Program-made: the position numbers and the translations under genes
Shown here: piece after piece, positions 27,061 through 33,292 of the stretch
How positions within the stretch are numbered: the first letter of the stretch is position 1
Layout: every line of letters begins with the position of its first letter
Virus record (IMG/VR): IMGVR_UViG_3300030329_004107
Location: 1-64,000 of that record
Reading direction: 5' to 3' (one strand)
DNA length: 64,000 nucleotides
Source of the DNA: a virus
The notes under the pieces: model-generated
Told to the model about the DNA's origin: nothing
Seen by the model: only the letters and a program-made list of their open reading frames with translations
Database searches by the model: none

Positions 27061-27226
27061 GGACTTGGGTTCTCTAAGTTTAGACATAATTACCAAGTTT
27101 AAGCACTTCGACTATAGCCGTTTTGAGATCGAGGACGCTCTCCTTAAGGCTATAAACATAAACAAACGCTGCCACACGCTCCATGATAAGTTACGCATCT
27201 TAGAGGGGGAGATGAGAAATTCTTAA
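27005..27226 (+). CDS. Small helical protein
   Basis: A 73-aa, highly charged helical protein (RERLEAIRSLRKEVKD). It begins inside the ClpP-like gene in another frame, 55 nt before its stop. A weak AAAGG precedes the ATG. Not matched to a family; may be a partner of the protease. Confidence 0.5.
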   Translation: MENSRERLEAIRSLRKEVKDLGSLSLDIITKFKHFDYSRFEIEDALLKAININKRCHTLHDKLRILEGEMRNS

Positions 27227-27274
27227 TTAAGCATTGTTGAAACCCTTCGGGATTTCACCTTACTGCTGAAAAAC

Positions 27275-28063
27275 TCAATTAATATCTTTTAATTTCTTGA
27301 TTAAAAATTTAATCAATTCAGAGCGCATGATATCCTCTTCATCAAATGTAAAGGTATAAATTCCTTTATTAATTGAATCTTCATCTTCATTAAATAAATT
27401 AAACATCTTTTCGAAACCATGCTGTTTGTCCTCATGCTTGAGATCGGTCTGCATAGGATCGGCAAGAATAAAGCAACGTGAACCGTTACCCATTCTAGTT
27501 AATACAGTAGTAATTTCCTTCATAGTTGAATTTTGTGCTTCATCTAAAATAATGCACTTATCAGTCCAATTCATTCCTCTTGCAAAATTTACAGGAAACA
27601 TACTAATTCTCTTTTCTTGCTCAAGTTTCTCAGGCCGCCCCTTGGCTAACAATTCATCTAATTTATCAATAAATGGCATATTAAAAAATCTAAGCTTTTC
27701 ATCGGCAGTGCCCGGTAAAAAGCCCAAAGATTTATCTGAAGATTCTACGGCGCTCCGAAGATACATAATACTATCAATTACTTTCATATTTAACATTTGT
27801 AATGCACAATAAGTAGAAAGTAAGGTTTTAGCCGTTCCTGCGGGGCCGTTAACAAATACTATTTTAGTGGAAGGATGTAATGCTACTTTAAAAAATTCTT
27901 TTTGCTTTGTCGTCCATGAAAATTGATTTATTTTAATAACTCTTGTTATTGGATTTGCAACTTGATGCTGTTTTTTGTGGTTTTCGTGGATTAGTTCTTC
28001 AGGAAGCTTCTTGTCGCCGCGAATCTTAATCCGACCCTCGATGGGCATATCGTTATCGTCCAT
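27275..28063 (-). CDS. phoH: PhoH-like ATPase
   Basis: A 262-aa protein. Walker A is GPAGTAKT and Walker B is CIILDEAQNS; GNGSRCFILADPMQTDL is the typical PhoH motif after the B strand. PhoH-type NTPases are widespread in phages and resemble RNA helicase cores. It converges with the plus-strand cluster. A possible -10 (TATAAT) lies a few nt before the ATG, so the transcript may have almost no leader. Confidence 0.85.
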   Translation of the reverse strand: MDDNDMPIEGRIKIRGDKKLPEELIHENHKKQHQVANPITRVIKINQFSWTTKQKEFFKVALHPSTKIVFVNGPAGTAKTLLSTYCALQMLNMKVIDSIMYLRSAVESSDKSLGFLPGTADEKLRFFNMPFIDKLDELLAKGRPEKLEQEKRISMFPVNFARGMNWTDKCIILDEAQNSTMKEITTVLTRMGNGSRCFILADPMQTDLKHEDKQHGFEKMFNLFNEDEDSINKGIYTFTFDEEDIMRSELIKFLIKKLKDIN

Positions 28064-28121
28064 TATACAATAATTTACACAATAATCAGGTGTTTATTAC
28101 TCAAAATGAAAACTAAAAAAA

Positions 28122-28835
28122 CTACGCCGCGAGCCACCCTGTCACAGATAGGCGTTTTTGGCGAACTCCGGGTACAACATGGGACACGTAATGCGGAATT
28201 CCATTCCGCGAAGGTATATCAAATAATACAAGACGATTAAATGTAGAAATTACTACCTTCTTTATTGTTTTATAATCTTGTTCTAATATGTATAAATTAC
28301 CTCCATAAGAGGGATGCCAACCTTTAGTTAAGCTATACACTGTTCCTGCTGTTCCTTTTTTGTGGTCGTGGTGCGGAGATAAGAATTGATTTTCTGTAAA
28401 ACGAGATGCAAATATCTCTCCTTTTTGTAATTTTTGTTCTACGCCAGTTATATTGTTAACAAATTCGTTCATAGCCGCGCCAGAGAAGAAATTTATATAA
28501 TTGCATAAAGTACAACCACAATTTTCAACATGATCGTGTGTTCTATCAAAAATATAAGAAAATTCATTGTCATGAAACGAATTGTATATGTCTGAGTAGT
28601 TATTTAAAATCTTTTTTATATTATCATCAGTTCTTCTTATGGAAAGCGGCGCGTCGTAGCCTTCGCCGCCAGCTTTCATCGCCGTAAACCACCAATCTTC
28701 GGGCATTTTGTTGGCTAGCCAATCCCAGAGTAGCTCTGCATCCTCTTCTACAAGAAAATTATGTATAATTACATTCTTGCTTTCTTCATAGTCTTCTTTT
28801 AATTGATCTATGTTTAAATTAGGATTGATTCTCAT
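28122..28835 (-). CDS. 2OG-Fe(II) oxygenase, prolyl-4-hydroxylase-like
   Basis: A 237-aa protein. The iron site appears as SPHHDHKKG (H-x-D) and the distal His in PHYVSHVVPG, followed by the 2-oxoglutarate-binding Arg in RLSVTGWL. GDLYIL-type central strands (GGNLYILEQD, NRLVLFDIPS) complete the jelly roll. Enzymes of this group hydroxylate proline or other side chains. The phage also encodes two Gly-Pro-X collagen-like fibres, an obvious possible substrate. I start it at the ATG 28835; an upstream TTG (28856) is less likely. Confidence 0.8.
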   Translation of the reverse strand: MRINPNLNIDQLKEDYEESKNVIIHNFLVEEDAELLWDWLANKMPEDWWFTAMKAGGEGYDAPLSIRRTDDNIKKILNNYSDIYNSFHDNEFSYIFDRTHDHVENCGCTLCNYINFFSGAAMNEFVNNITGVEQKLQKGEIFASRFTENQFLSPHHDHKKGTAGTVYSLTKGWHPSYGGNLYILEQDYKTIKKVVISTFNRLVLFDIPSRNGIPHYVSHVVPGVRQKRLSVTGWLAA

Positions 28836-28985
28836 GTCTATTACAGTATATAACAAAAGCGATAAAATTGCAAATATACCGGGGGAATTTTTATGGTTTA
28901 ATATATTTGTTAAATTATGAATTAGTGTGGTTTTATAAATGTACCCCCTCCCCCCCGAAAATATATTTAAATGCCTGATTTTTTT

Positions 28986-29010
28986 TCAAAAAGGGGTGGG
29001 GTCACTCCCC
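28986..29010 (-). terminator. Hairpin terminator
   Basis: Minus-strand GGGG-AGTGA-CCCC followed by ACCCC and five T residues, just after the 21-aa microORF. Confidence 0.55.
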
Positions 29011-29067
29011 AGACATAATAAATGTCATTTTATAGGCAACAAAGATAGAAAATGCGGCGATTATCAT
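29002..29067 (-). CDS. Membrane microprotein (21 aa)
   Basis: MIIAAFSIFVAYKMTFIMSGE: a single hydrophobic segment. AGGAG lies 9 nt before the ATG. It fits a series of very short single-span membrane proteins in this phage, but is short enough to be chance. Confidence 0.4.
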   Translation of the reverse strand: MIIAAFSIFVAYKMTFIMSGE

Positions 29068-29159
29068 ATAAAAATTCTCCTGTGATGGTGGGGGGGTGTT
29101 TTTTTGGTAACATGCCACCCCTTTATAAAATTAGAGTGATAAAATAGTTTTGATAAGGG

Positions 29160-29201
29160 GGGGAGGGTCAGGTAGAACAACGAAACACCCCGACCCTCCC
29201 C
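29160..29201 (-). terminator. GC-rich hairpin (putative terminator)
   Basis: A 10-bp perfect stem (GGGGAGGGTC / GACCCTCCCC on the minus strand) with a 22-nt loop, right after the gene ending at 29213. There is no strong T run, so it may be an RNA-stabilising hairpin instead. Confidence 0.5.
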
Positions 29202-29212
29202 GTGGTGGTAAG

Positions 29213-29473
29213 CTAATAAGTTGGCCGCTTGCGGTTGAGGCTTTTGGATACAGCGCGAATAGCTTTGACGCTCATGGCGCAAGCAGGAACATGGCTCCAA
29301 CCATTAGGGCGACGAATGCTCAAATTGAAATCGTGCATTCCGTGTGGGTAGTGAGCGAGAAAGCCACGAATGAATGCAATAGCTTCCTCGTCAGTGTCTA
29401 GCTCGGCAAGCACAACGTTTTTCCAATTCGTACCCGCATCGTTTCTTTCGACTGTAAATTTTTCTTGTTTCAT
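29213..29473 (-). CDS. Hypothetical protein
   Basis: An 86-aa protein with FTVERNDAGTNWKNVVLAEL and a basic C-terminus. No family recognised. Last gene of the 29-36-kb accessory cluster in transcription order. Confidence 0.55.
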   Translation of the reverse strand: MKQEKFTVERNDAGTNWKNVVLAELDTDEEAIAFIRGFLAHYPHGMHDFNLSIRRPNGWSHVPACAMSVKAIRAVSKSLNRKRPTY

Positions 29474-29494
29474 TTTGTCTTTTGGTTAATCTAG

Positions 29495-29686
29495 TTATGC
29501 GGCAACCCACTCGTCTTTGCCTGTTTCAATGTCCGCCAACACAAAGCCAACGGGGTCATCTCCAGACCAGTAGCTTTCTCCGTCAGAACACATCTCCATT
29601 TGAATTTCGGTGATGCGCCACAGCTTCCCGTTATACTCAACGACGTTTCCCACGTCGCTCCAATCGTTGTAATCTTTATCTTTCAT
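29495..29686 (-). CDS. Hypothetical protein
   Basis: A 63-aa acidic protein (GNVVEYNGKLWRITEI). Not recognised. A sigma-54-like 22-bp element ends 12 nt upstream of the ATG. Confidence 0.55.
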   Translation of the reverse strand: MKDKDYNDWSDVGNVVEYNGKLWRITEIQMEMCSDGESYWSGDDPVGFVLADIETGKDEWVAA

Positions 29687-29697
29687 AATCTATCCTA

Positions 29698-29719
29698 TAC
29701 ACAGCAGGTTGTGTGCCAA
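29698..29719 (-). promoter_or_regulatory. Sigma-54-like element, copy 1
   Basis: Minus strand TTGGCACACAACCTGCTGTG: GG-N10-GC as in -24/-12 promoters. Precedes the gene 29495-29686. Confidence 0.5.
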
Positions 29720-29724
29720 AATCA

Positions 29725-29898
29725 TTAAACTTTTTTTATGAGACATTTACAGACGCGCTCCCCTTTTTTAGAAGTGCAAAATAGTCTGTCAGCAACACGT
29801 TGCGCGTGTTCCTCATTCCTTGCGTTAACGAACCCAAGGGTGGCGTCTCCATCGAATGTGAGAACTTCAAATAATTTTTCTTTCTTCATCGTTTTCAT
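29725..29898 (-). CDS. Hypothetical protein
   Basis: A 57-aa basic protein starting MKTMKKEKLFEVLTFDGDAT, with two close Cys (VCKCLIKKV) at the end. Unrecognised. The ATG follows AGAGGTAGA, and a sigma-54-like element lies upstream. Confidence 0.55.
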   Translation of the reverse strand: MKTMKKEKLFEVLTFDGDATLGFVNARNEEHAQRVADRLFCTSKKGERVCKCLIKKV

Positions 29899-29909
29899 CT
29901 TCTACCTCT

Positions 29910-29931
29910 TACACAGCAGGTTGTGTGCCAA
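29910..29931 (-). promoter_or_regulatory. Sigma-54-like element, copy 2
   Basis: Same 22-bp element (TTGGCACA-N4-CTGCT) upstream of the 57-aa gene at 29725-29898. Confidence 0.5.
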
Positions 29932-29935
29932 GTTT

Positions 29936-30019
29936 CTATTCTGCTAGGCCAATGGCCCAACACAGGCCCAAGCCAATCACGGCGCAAGGTGCGGCGATAA
30001 TTAAAATCTCGTTAATCAT
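29936..30019 (-). CDS. Membrane microprotein (27 aa)
   Basis: MINEILIIAAPCAVIGLGLC and a short end: one transmembrane helix. AAGGAAAGGA lies upstream of the ATG. The stop codon is 5 nt from element copy 2. Confidence 0.6.
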   Translation of the reverse strand: MINEILIIAAPCAVIGLGLCWAIGLAE

Positions 30020-30020
30020 T

Positions 30021-30098
30021 TTATCCTTTCCTTAACTGGCTTGTCAGCCAGCAAAGCCAGAGCAGCGTCAAGCTAAATGCAAATAATGGTTCAATCAT
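30021..30098 (-). CDS. Membrane microprotein (25 aa), paralogue of 52421-52495
   Basis: MIEPLFAFSLTLLWLCWLTS plus a basic tail. The protein at 52421-52495 begins MIEALFAFSLTLLWVCW, so this is a real conserved family despite its size. Its end supplies the ribosome-binding site for the next gene. Confidence 0.7.
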   Translation of the reverse strand: MIEPLFAFSLTLLWLCWLTSQLRKG

Positions 30099-30100
30099 CT

Positions 30101-30262
30101 TTAGTCCCTGTCTTTCAGGTTGAGTGGAGCATTGAATTGGGCATCCCAACGGGCTTGCTCCTCGTCACGCTTTCTGTTGACTTCTTGCCTTGCTTTCATT
30201 GCAGCGAGCCATTCGTGTAGGTCGCTCTTGAACTCGTTTAGGTTTTCTTTGTTGTCTTTCAT
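30101..30262 (-). CDS. Hypothetical charged helical protein
   Basis: A 53-aa protein, helical (NLNEFKSDLHEWLAAMKARQ) and rich in Lys, Arg, Glu. Unrecognised. The ATG follows AGAGGTAGATATT. Confidence 0.6.
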   Translation of the reverse strand: MKDNKENLNEFKSDLHEWLAAMKARQEVNRKRDEEQARWDAQFNAPLNLKDRD

Positions 30263-30274
30263 AATATCTACCTC

Positions 30275-30397
30275 TTACACAGCAGGATGCGTGCCAAGTT
30301 CGCGTTGCGTTTGTTCTAGCATTGCTTCTAGTTGGTCGAGTTGAGCGAGTGCCATCATCAAGGCTCGCTCTAGTTTGGCTTGTTCTTTGTCGTTCAT
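30275..30397 (-). CDS. Small helical protein (LGTHPA family)
   Basis: A 40-aa protein, MNDKEQAKLERALMMALAQL..., ending ELGTHPAV. A paralogue lies at 31378-31506. A sigma-70-type promoter places its ATG at about +4. Both paralogues end exactly on a sigma-54-like element, so the C-terminus may have been shaped by that element. Confidence 0.6.
   Translation of the reverse strand: MNDKEQAKLERALMMALAQLDQLEAMLEQTQRELGTHPAV
30276..30297 (-). promoter_or_regulatory. Sigma-54-like element, copy 3
   Basis: TTGGCACG-CATC-CTGCT on the minus strand, before the gene at 30101-30262. This copy also forms the last codons (LGTHPAV, stop) of the 40-aa gene at 30275-30397. Confidence 0.5.
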
Positions 30398-30406
30398 TGT
30401 TGTTAT

Positions 30407-30435
30407 AAGATAGCACAAGATTGGCCATTTGTCAA
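30407..30435 (-). promoter_or_regulatory. Sigma-70-type promoter
   Basis: TTGACA, 17-nt spacer, TATCTT, with the family extension TGTGC before the -10. Predicted +1 at about 30400; ATG at 30397. Confidence 0.8.
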
Positions 30436-30466
30436 GGGGTAAAATGCATTTTTTTTCAAAAAAAGT

Positions 30467-30513
30467 TTGACACTTGGCACGGAGGCTGCTGCCGCCCCGC
30501 CGCACATTGTCAA
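30467..30513 (-). repeat. 47-bp hairpin repeat, copy 1
   Basis: Starts TTGACA and ends TGTCAA (plus strand), with a GC-rich inner hairpin. On the minus strand it is followed by AC and seven T, so it can act as a terminator. The plus strand contains TTGGCACG-GAGG-CTGCT, the same core as the sigma-54-like elements. Confidence 0.75.
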
Positions 30514-30627
30514 GGGGAAAGGGGAGTTTTTTTCGGTATGTTTTCAACCTTCCTGTGTTCCCCACACAGCCTTTCCTTTTCCTTTCGGTTCCCCGCTTCA
30601 TTGCGAGAAATTATAAAATTATCACAT

Positions 30628-30652
30628 TAAAAAAAAGCCCGCTTTCGCGGGG
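30628..30652 (-). terminator. Rho-independent terminator
   Basis: Minus-strand CCCGC-GAAA-GCGGG then C and eight T, following the gene ending at 30659. Confidence 0.85.
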
Positions 30653-30658
30653 TGAGGT

Positions 30659-30874
30659 TTACAGAAGCTCGCGCTTCTCGACCCATTTGAGGTAGGCATC
30701 GGAGTGATAACCGCACCATTCTTGGTACTGGTCATCATACTCGCGAATCTCCTCTTCCCTCACGCGGAAGGACTTGTCGCCATCGACGACCAGCCACTTG
30801 CCGTTGCGCGGCGAGGCGGCGACTACTCCGAGGTAGCCGTTGAGGTTTTCAACCTCCATACCTAATTCGATCAT
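30659..30874 (-). CDS. Hypothetical protein
   Basis: A 71-aa acidic protein with GMEVENLNGYLGVVAASPRN, which looks like a small SH3-like beta barrel. Its codons are more GC-rich than those of its neighbours, which may reflect separate acquisition. Unit bounded by terminators on both sides. Confidence 0.55.
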   Translation of the reverse strand: MIELGMEVENLNGYLGVVAASPRNGKWLVVDGDKSFRVREEEIREYDDQYQEWCGYHSDAYLKWVEKRELL

Positions 30875-30882
30875 AATGATAT

Positions 30883-30919
30883 TAAAAGGGCGCGATCTCC
30901 GAGGCCATCGCGCTGGCCC
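30883..30919 (-). terminator. Hairpin terminator
   Basis: GCGCGAT / ATCGCGC stem extended by GGG/CCC, followed by TTTT on the minus strand, just after the gene ending at 30925. Confidence 0.6.
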
Positions 30920-30924
30920 ATATT

Positions 30925-31107
30925 CTAGTTTGCGTAAAATTCTTCGCTGGTCGGCATCATGTCGCGGAAGTCGTCCTCGATGTTTATAGTGCTTTCCTGC
31001 ACTCTGGACGACATCGCGGCGGCGATGCGGTTGGCGTGGTCTTGGTCGGTGGCCCGCACAAATTCGCGTTGGCCGTTTACTTGAGTTTCAAAAATGTTGT
31101 CGTTCAT
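30925..31107 (-). CDS. Hypothetical protein
   Basis: A 60-aa protein (MNDNIFETQVNGQREFVRAT...). The ATG at 31107 directly follows a sigma-54-like element; longer upstream readings run through that element and are unlikely. Unrecognised. Confidence 0.6.
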   Translation of the reverse strand: MNDNIFETQVNGQREFVRATDQDHANRIAAAMSSRVQESTINIEDDFRDMMPTSEEFYAN

Positions 31108-31112
31108 ACCTA

Positions 31113-31134
31113 TACACAGCAAGTTGTGTGCCAA
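31113..31134 (-). promoter_or_regulatory. Sigma-54-like element, copy 4 (best match)
   Basis: Minus strand TTGGCACA-CAAC-TTGCT: identical to the -24/-12 consensus, including TTGCT. The A of the downstream ATG would lie at about +1. Confidence 0.55.
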
Positions 31135-31139
31135 TTCAT

Positions 31140-31373
31140 TTAAAACTTTTCTACAAAAAATTCTTCGCCCCAAGCTTCCAAGTGAAATTCTTCTTTGGGC
31201 AACCATCCCATCCAGCCATCCGATGCACGGACAAGCCACATCGGGGGAAAGGCATTGTCATTGCGACGTTCCAGAATGAAACCCTTTGCGCCATGCTCAC
31301 GGATGCGGTTTTTGGTGCGCGTGGTGGCTTTGCTGTTGGGGCTGATTAAGATTCTTTGTCCTTCGATGTTCAT
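31140..31373 (-). CDS. Hypothetical protein
   Basis: A 77-aa protein with MNIEGQRILISPNSKATTRT and a Trp-rich centre (MWLVRASDGWMGWLP). Unrecognised. Start chosen at the ATG beside the sigma-54-like element. Confidence 0.6.
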   Translation of the reverse strand: MNIEGQRILISPNSKATTRTKNRIREHGAKGFILERRNDNAFPPMWLVRASDGWMGWLPKEEFHLEAWGEEFFVEKF

Positions 31374-31377
31374 ACTA

Positions 31378-31506
31378 TTACAGAGCAGGATGCGTGCCAA
31401 GTTCGTTTTGTGTTTGCTCGACCATTGCTTCCACTTGGTCGAGTTGGGCGAGTGCCATCATAAAGGCTCGTTGCAGTTCGGCTTGTTGTTCTTCGTTCAT
31501 CATCAT
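31378..31506 (-). CDS. Small helical protein (LGTHPA family)
   Basis: A 42-aa paralogue of the gene at 30275-30397 (shared MMALAQLDQ and ELGTHPA). The ATG coincides with the predicted +1 of its promoter, so the mRNA would be leaderless. Confidence 0.6.
   Translation of the reverse strand: MMMNEEQQAELQRAFMMALAQLDQVEAMVEQTQNELGTHPAL
31379..31400 (-). promoter_or_regulatory. Sigma-54-like element, copy 5
   Basis: TTGGCACG-CATC-CTGCT, upstream of the gene 31140-31373 and inside the 3' end of the LGTHPA gene. Confidence 0.5.
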
Positions 31507-31512
31507 GCATAG

Positions 31513-31545
31513 AGCATATCACAGAGGGTGGGACATCCGTAGTCC
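31513..31545 (-). promoter_or_regulatory. GGAC-GTCC palindrome promoter, copy 1
   Basis: Minus strand GGACTACGGATGTCC (GGAC/GTCC arms), then CACCC, then an extended -10 (TGATATGCT). Predicted +1 at 31506, the ATG itself. Two near-identical copies at 31677 and 33260. Confidence 0.65.
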
Positions 31546-31670
31546 TACCTTTTGTTTTTCTTTTTCCACTCTTTCACGAGTTGCTTCACTGCTTCCACGG
31601 ATTCCTTCCAGCGTTGCACGCGTCTTTCAACCTTGCGCTGCTGCTCTCTCTTTTGTTCTTCAGTCATCAT
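31545..31670 (-). CDS. Small basic coiled-coil protein
   Basis: A 41-aa protein, MMTEEQKREQQRKVERRVQR and a Lys-rich end. The ATG is at the predicted +1 of the palindrome promoter (leaderless). Unrecognised. Confidence 0.55.
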   Translation of the reverse strand: MMTEEQKREQQRKVERRVQRWKESVEAVKQLVKEWKKKNKR

Positions 31671-31676
31671 GCGTAT

Positions 31677-31709
31677 ACTATAACACAGGGGGTGGGACAT
31701 CCGCAGTCC
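31677..31709 (-). promoter_or_regulatory. GGAC-GTCC palindrome promoter, copy 2
   Basis: GGACTGCGGATGTCC, CACCCCC, then TGTTATAGT (extended -10). Predicted +1 at 31670 equals the ATG. Confidence 0.65.
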
Positions 31710-31739
31710 TACCAAAAAGAAAGTTGAAAAAATTTTGCC

Positions 31740-31786
31740 TTGACACTTGGCACGGAGGCGGCTGCGGCCCCGCCGCACATTGTCAA
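31740..31786 (-). repeat. 47-bp hairpin repeat, copy 2
   Basis: Same element as at 30467, with changes in the inner stem. Lies between the gene ending at 31839 and the palindrome promoter. Confidence 0.75.
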
Positions 31787-31838
31787 GCCCCAATACCAAA
31801 AAAGCAAGACAACGTGGGCGAGGTTAGTATTTAATTAT

Positions 31839-32117
31839 TTAATATTCATCATCTTCCCATTTATAATCTATTGGTGGAAGCAATTCGTAAAGCTCCTCGC
31901 CTCTTTGAATGCTCAAAATGTATGGTTCAATTTCTGGAAGGTAAACGCTTCCCCATTCGTCTGCAAAACCCATGACGAAACCATAAGCAATTCCTTCGCT
32001 GTCTGTTTCGCCAAGGTAATATTCCCAGCCGTGTCGAGTGATAATGTGTTGGGCGACCTCGAATGGTTCGCCGCCATTCATGTGGATGATCTTGCGAGTT
32101 TTATGTAATGTTTTCAT
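31839..32117 (-). CDS. Hypothetical protein
   Basis: A 92-aa acidic protein (GEPFEVAQHIITRHGWEYYL). Unrecognised. It follows the gene at 32119 by one base. Confidence 0.55.
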   Translation of the reverse strand: MKTLHKTRKIIHMNGGEPFEVAQHIITRHGWEYYLGETDSEGIAYGFVMGFADEWGSVYLPEIEPYILSIQRGEELYELLPPIDYKWEDDEY

Positions 32118-32118
32118 A

Positions 32119-32349
32119 TTAGTTTAATTCTGGTCTGGATGTAAAACCATGCGCTGCTTGCACTTGATTCGCTTGCTCGATTAGGTCTGGGCAAGCGTCC
32201 CAAGCCCATGCCGAGAACTCAAGAACGCTCTCGGTGTCTTCGAATTGCGGACTGTCTTTGACGCAATCCCACAGGTCAATGATGGCAATCCAATTGTTTT
32301 TATTCCATGTGGCCCATTCGGGCAGTTCGTTGATGGGTATGTTTTTCAT
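32119..32349 (-). CDS. Hypothetical protein
   Basis: A 76-aa Trp-rich acidic protein (PEWATWNKNNWIAIIDLWDC). Unrecognised; tightly linked with its neighbours. Confidence 0.55.
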   Translation of the reverse strand: MKNIPINELPEWATWNKNNWIAIIDLWDCVKDSPQFEDTESVLEFSAWAWDACPDLIEQANQVQAAHGFTSRPELN

Positions 32350-32352
32350 TTT

Positions 32353-32514
32353 TTAGTTCCAGTTTTCTTGGAGGGCAACGACCTCTTTTTCTTCTTCTTC
32401 AGTAGGTTGTTTTACTCCGTCGCATACTGCGTCGAGCAGCTTGAGAGTAGGCTTGTCAAAGTTCTCCACGGTGTTTTCCTCGTGGCTCCAATCGTTGTGT
32501 TCTTCAATCATCAT
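32353..32514 (-). CDS. Hypothetical acidic protein
   Basis: A 53-aa protein (MMIEEHNDWSHEENTVENFD...). Unrecognised. Preceded by AGAGGTAGAT and a sigma-54-like element. Confidence 0.55.
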   Translation of the reverse strand: MMIEEHNDWSHEENTVENFDKPTLKLLDAVCDGVKQPTEEEEKEVVALQENWN

Positions 32515-32524
32515 ATCTACCTCT

Positions 32525-32546
32525 TACACAGCAGGATGCGTGCCAA
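32525..32546 (-). promoter_or_regulatory. Sigma-54-like element, copy 6
   Basis: TTGGCACG-CATC-CTGCT. It fills exactly the space between the TAG of the upstream gene (32547) and the leader of the next. Confidence 0.5.
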
Positions 32547-32735
32547 CTAGGGTTCTACTTTTCTCAAAAGGCTTTTCTGCATAACGAAATTCGCACCATG
32601 CTTTGCGTGAGGAGGAGTGTGCCATACCCACACACGGCCCGTTACGGGGCGAGTCGGGTCAAGGTCATGGGTTACAATACCACGCCAACGCGGATTGTCA
32701 CGGTGCTTTACTTTGTCGTCTACTTTAATCTTCAT
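32547..32735 (-). CDS. Hypothetical basic protein
   Basis: A 62-aa protein with KVDDKVKHRDNPRWRGIVTH and VTGRVWVWHTPPHAKHGA: a small beta barrel of the KOW/SH3 kind is possible. Unrecognised. Confidence 0.55.
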   Translation of the reverse strand: MKIKVDDKVKHRDNPRWRGIVTHDLDPTRPVTGRVWVWHTPPHAKHGANFVMQKSLLRKVEP

Positions 32736-32745
32736 ATCTACCTCT

Positions 32746-32766
32746 TACACAGCAGGATGCGTGCCA
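32746..32766 (-). promoter_or_regulatory. Sigma-54-like element, copy 7
   Basis: TGGCACG-CATC-CTGCT upstream of the gene 32547-32735 (the first T of the usual TTGG is replaced by A). Confidence 0.45.
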
Positions 32767-32769
32767 TCT

Positions 32770-32937
32770 TTAGTCTCTGTCTCTGATGTCATTACCATCG
32801 TTGTCGTTGTAATAACCCGACACGCCCCACTGCTTGTCGTAGTTGGGGAGGTTGTTCGTCACTGGTCGCACAGGGGGAAGCTCAGGCACGGGTACTTCCA
32901 ATGCGGCTGCTTTTTTGGTTTCTTCTTTGTCTTTCAT
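32770..32937 (-). CDS. Hypothetical protein
   Basis: A 55-aa Pro-rich protein (LEVPVPELPPVRPVTNNLP). Unrecognised. Confidence 0.5.
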   Translation of the reverse strand: MKDKEETKKAAALEVPVPELPPVRPVTNNLPNYDKQWGVSGYYNDNDGNDIRDRD

Positions 32938-32949
32938 AATCTCTACCTA

Positions 32950-32971
32950 TACACAGCAGGTTGTGTGCCAA
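32950..32971 (-). promoter_or_regulatory. Sigma-54-like element, copy 8
   Basis: TTGGCACA-CAAC-CTGCT upstream of the gene 32770-32937. Confidence 0.5.
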
Positions 32972-32974
32972 GTT

Positions 32975-33253
32975 TTAGTCGCCGTGATAGTGGCCTTGCT
33001 TGTAATACTGAACCAATTCGTTGTTGCGGGATTCGGTCAATGCTTGATGCTCCCAGACATTGGAGTAGTGTCTATGCTTGAGGAAAAATTGCCCCTCGAA
33101 ACAGGCAACCCATGTTTGGAGTTTGCTGGCCAATTCAATCGCCGCCTCAAGCCCTTCGTGAGACTTGGCGAAATAATGGCTTTCCTCGTTCTCATAATCG
33201 TACACGCAATAGTGCGGTGTGGTGTTTAATTGTTCTTCGTTCATTTTCATCAT
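32975..33253 (-). CDS. Hypothetical protein
   Basis: A 92-aa protein (YCVYDYENEESHYFAKSHEG). The ATG at 33253 coincides with the predicted +1 of its palindrome promoter. Unrecognised. Confidence 0.6.
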   Translation of the reverse strand: MMKMNEEQLNTTPHYCVYDYENEESHYFAKSHEGLEAAIELASKLQTWVACFEGQFFLKHRHYSNVWEHQALTESRNNELVQYYKQGHYHGD

Positions 33254-33259
33254 GTGATT

Positions 33260-33292
33260 AGTATAGCATAGGGGGTGGGACATCCGTAGTCC
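33260..33292 (-). promoter_or_regulatory. GGAC-GTCC palindrome promoter, copy 3
   Basis: GGACTACGGATGTCC, CACCCCC, then TGCTATACT (extended -10). Predicted +1 at 33253 equals the ATG. Confidence 0.7.

Larger units (their letters stand above)
28836..29212. other. Intergenic region with G/C homopolymer tracts
   Basis: About 380 bp that hold one 21-codon membrane microORF, two GC-rich hairpins and several C or G runs of 5-8 bases (near 28941-28960, 29089-29096 and 29157-29163). No other gene is seen. Confidence 0.6.
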
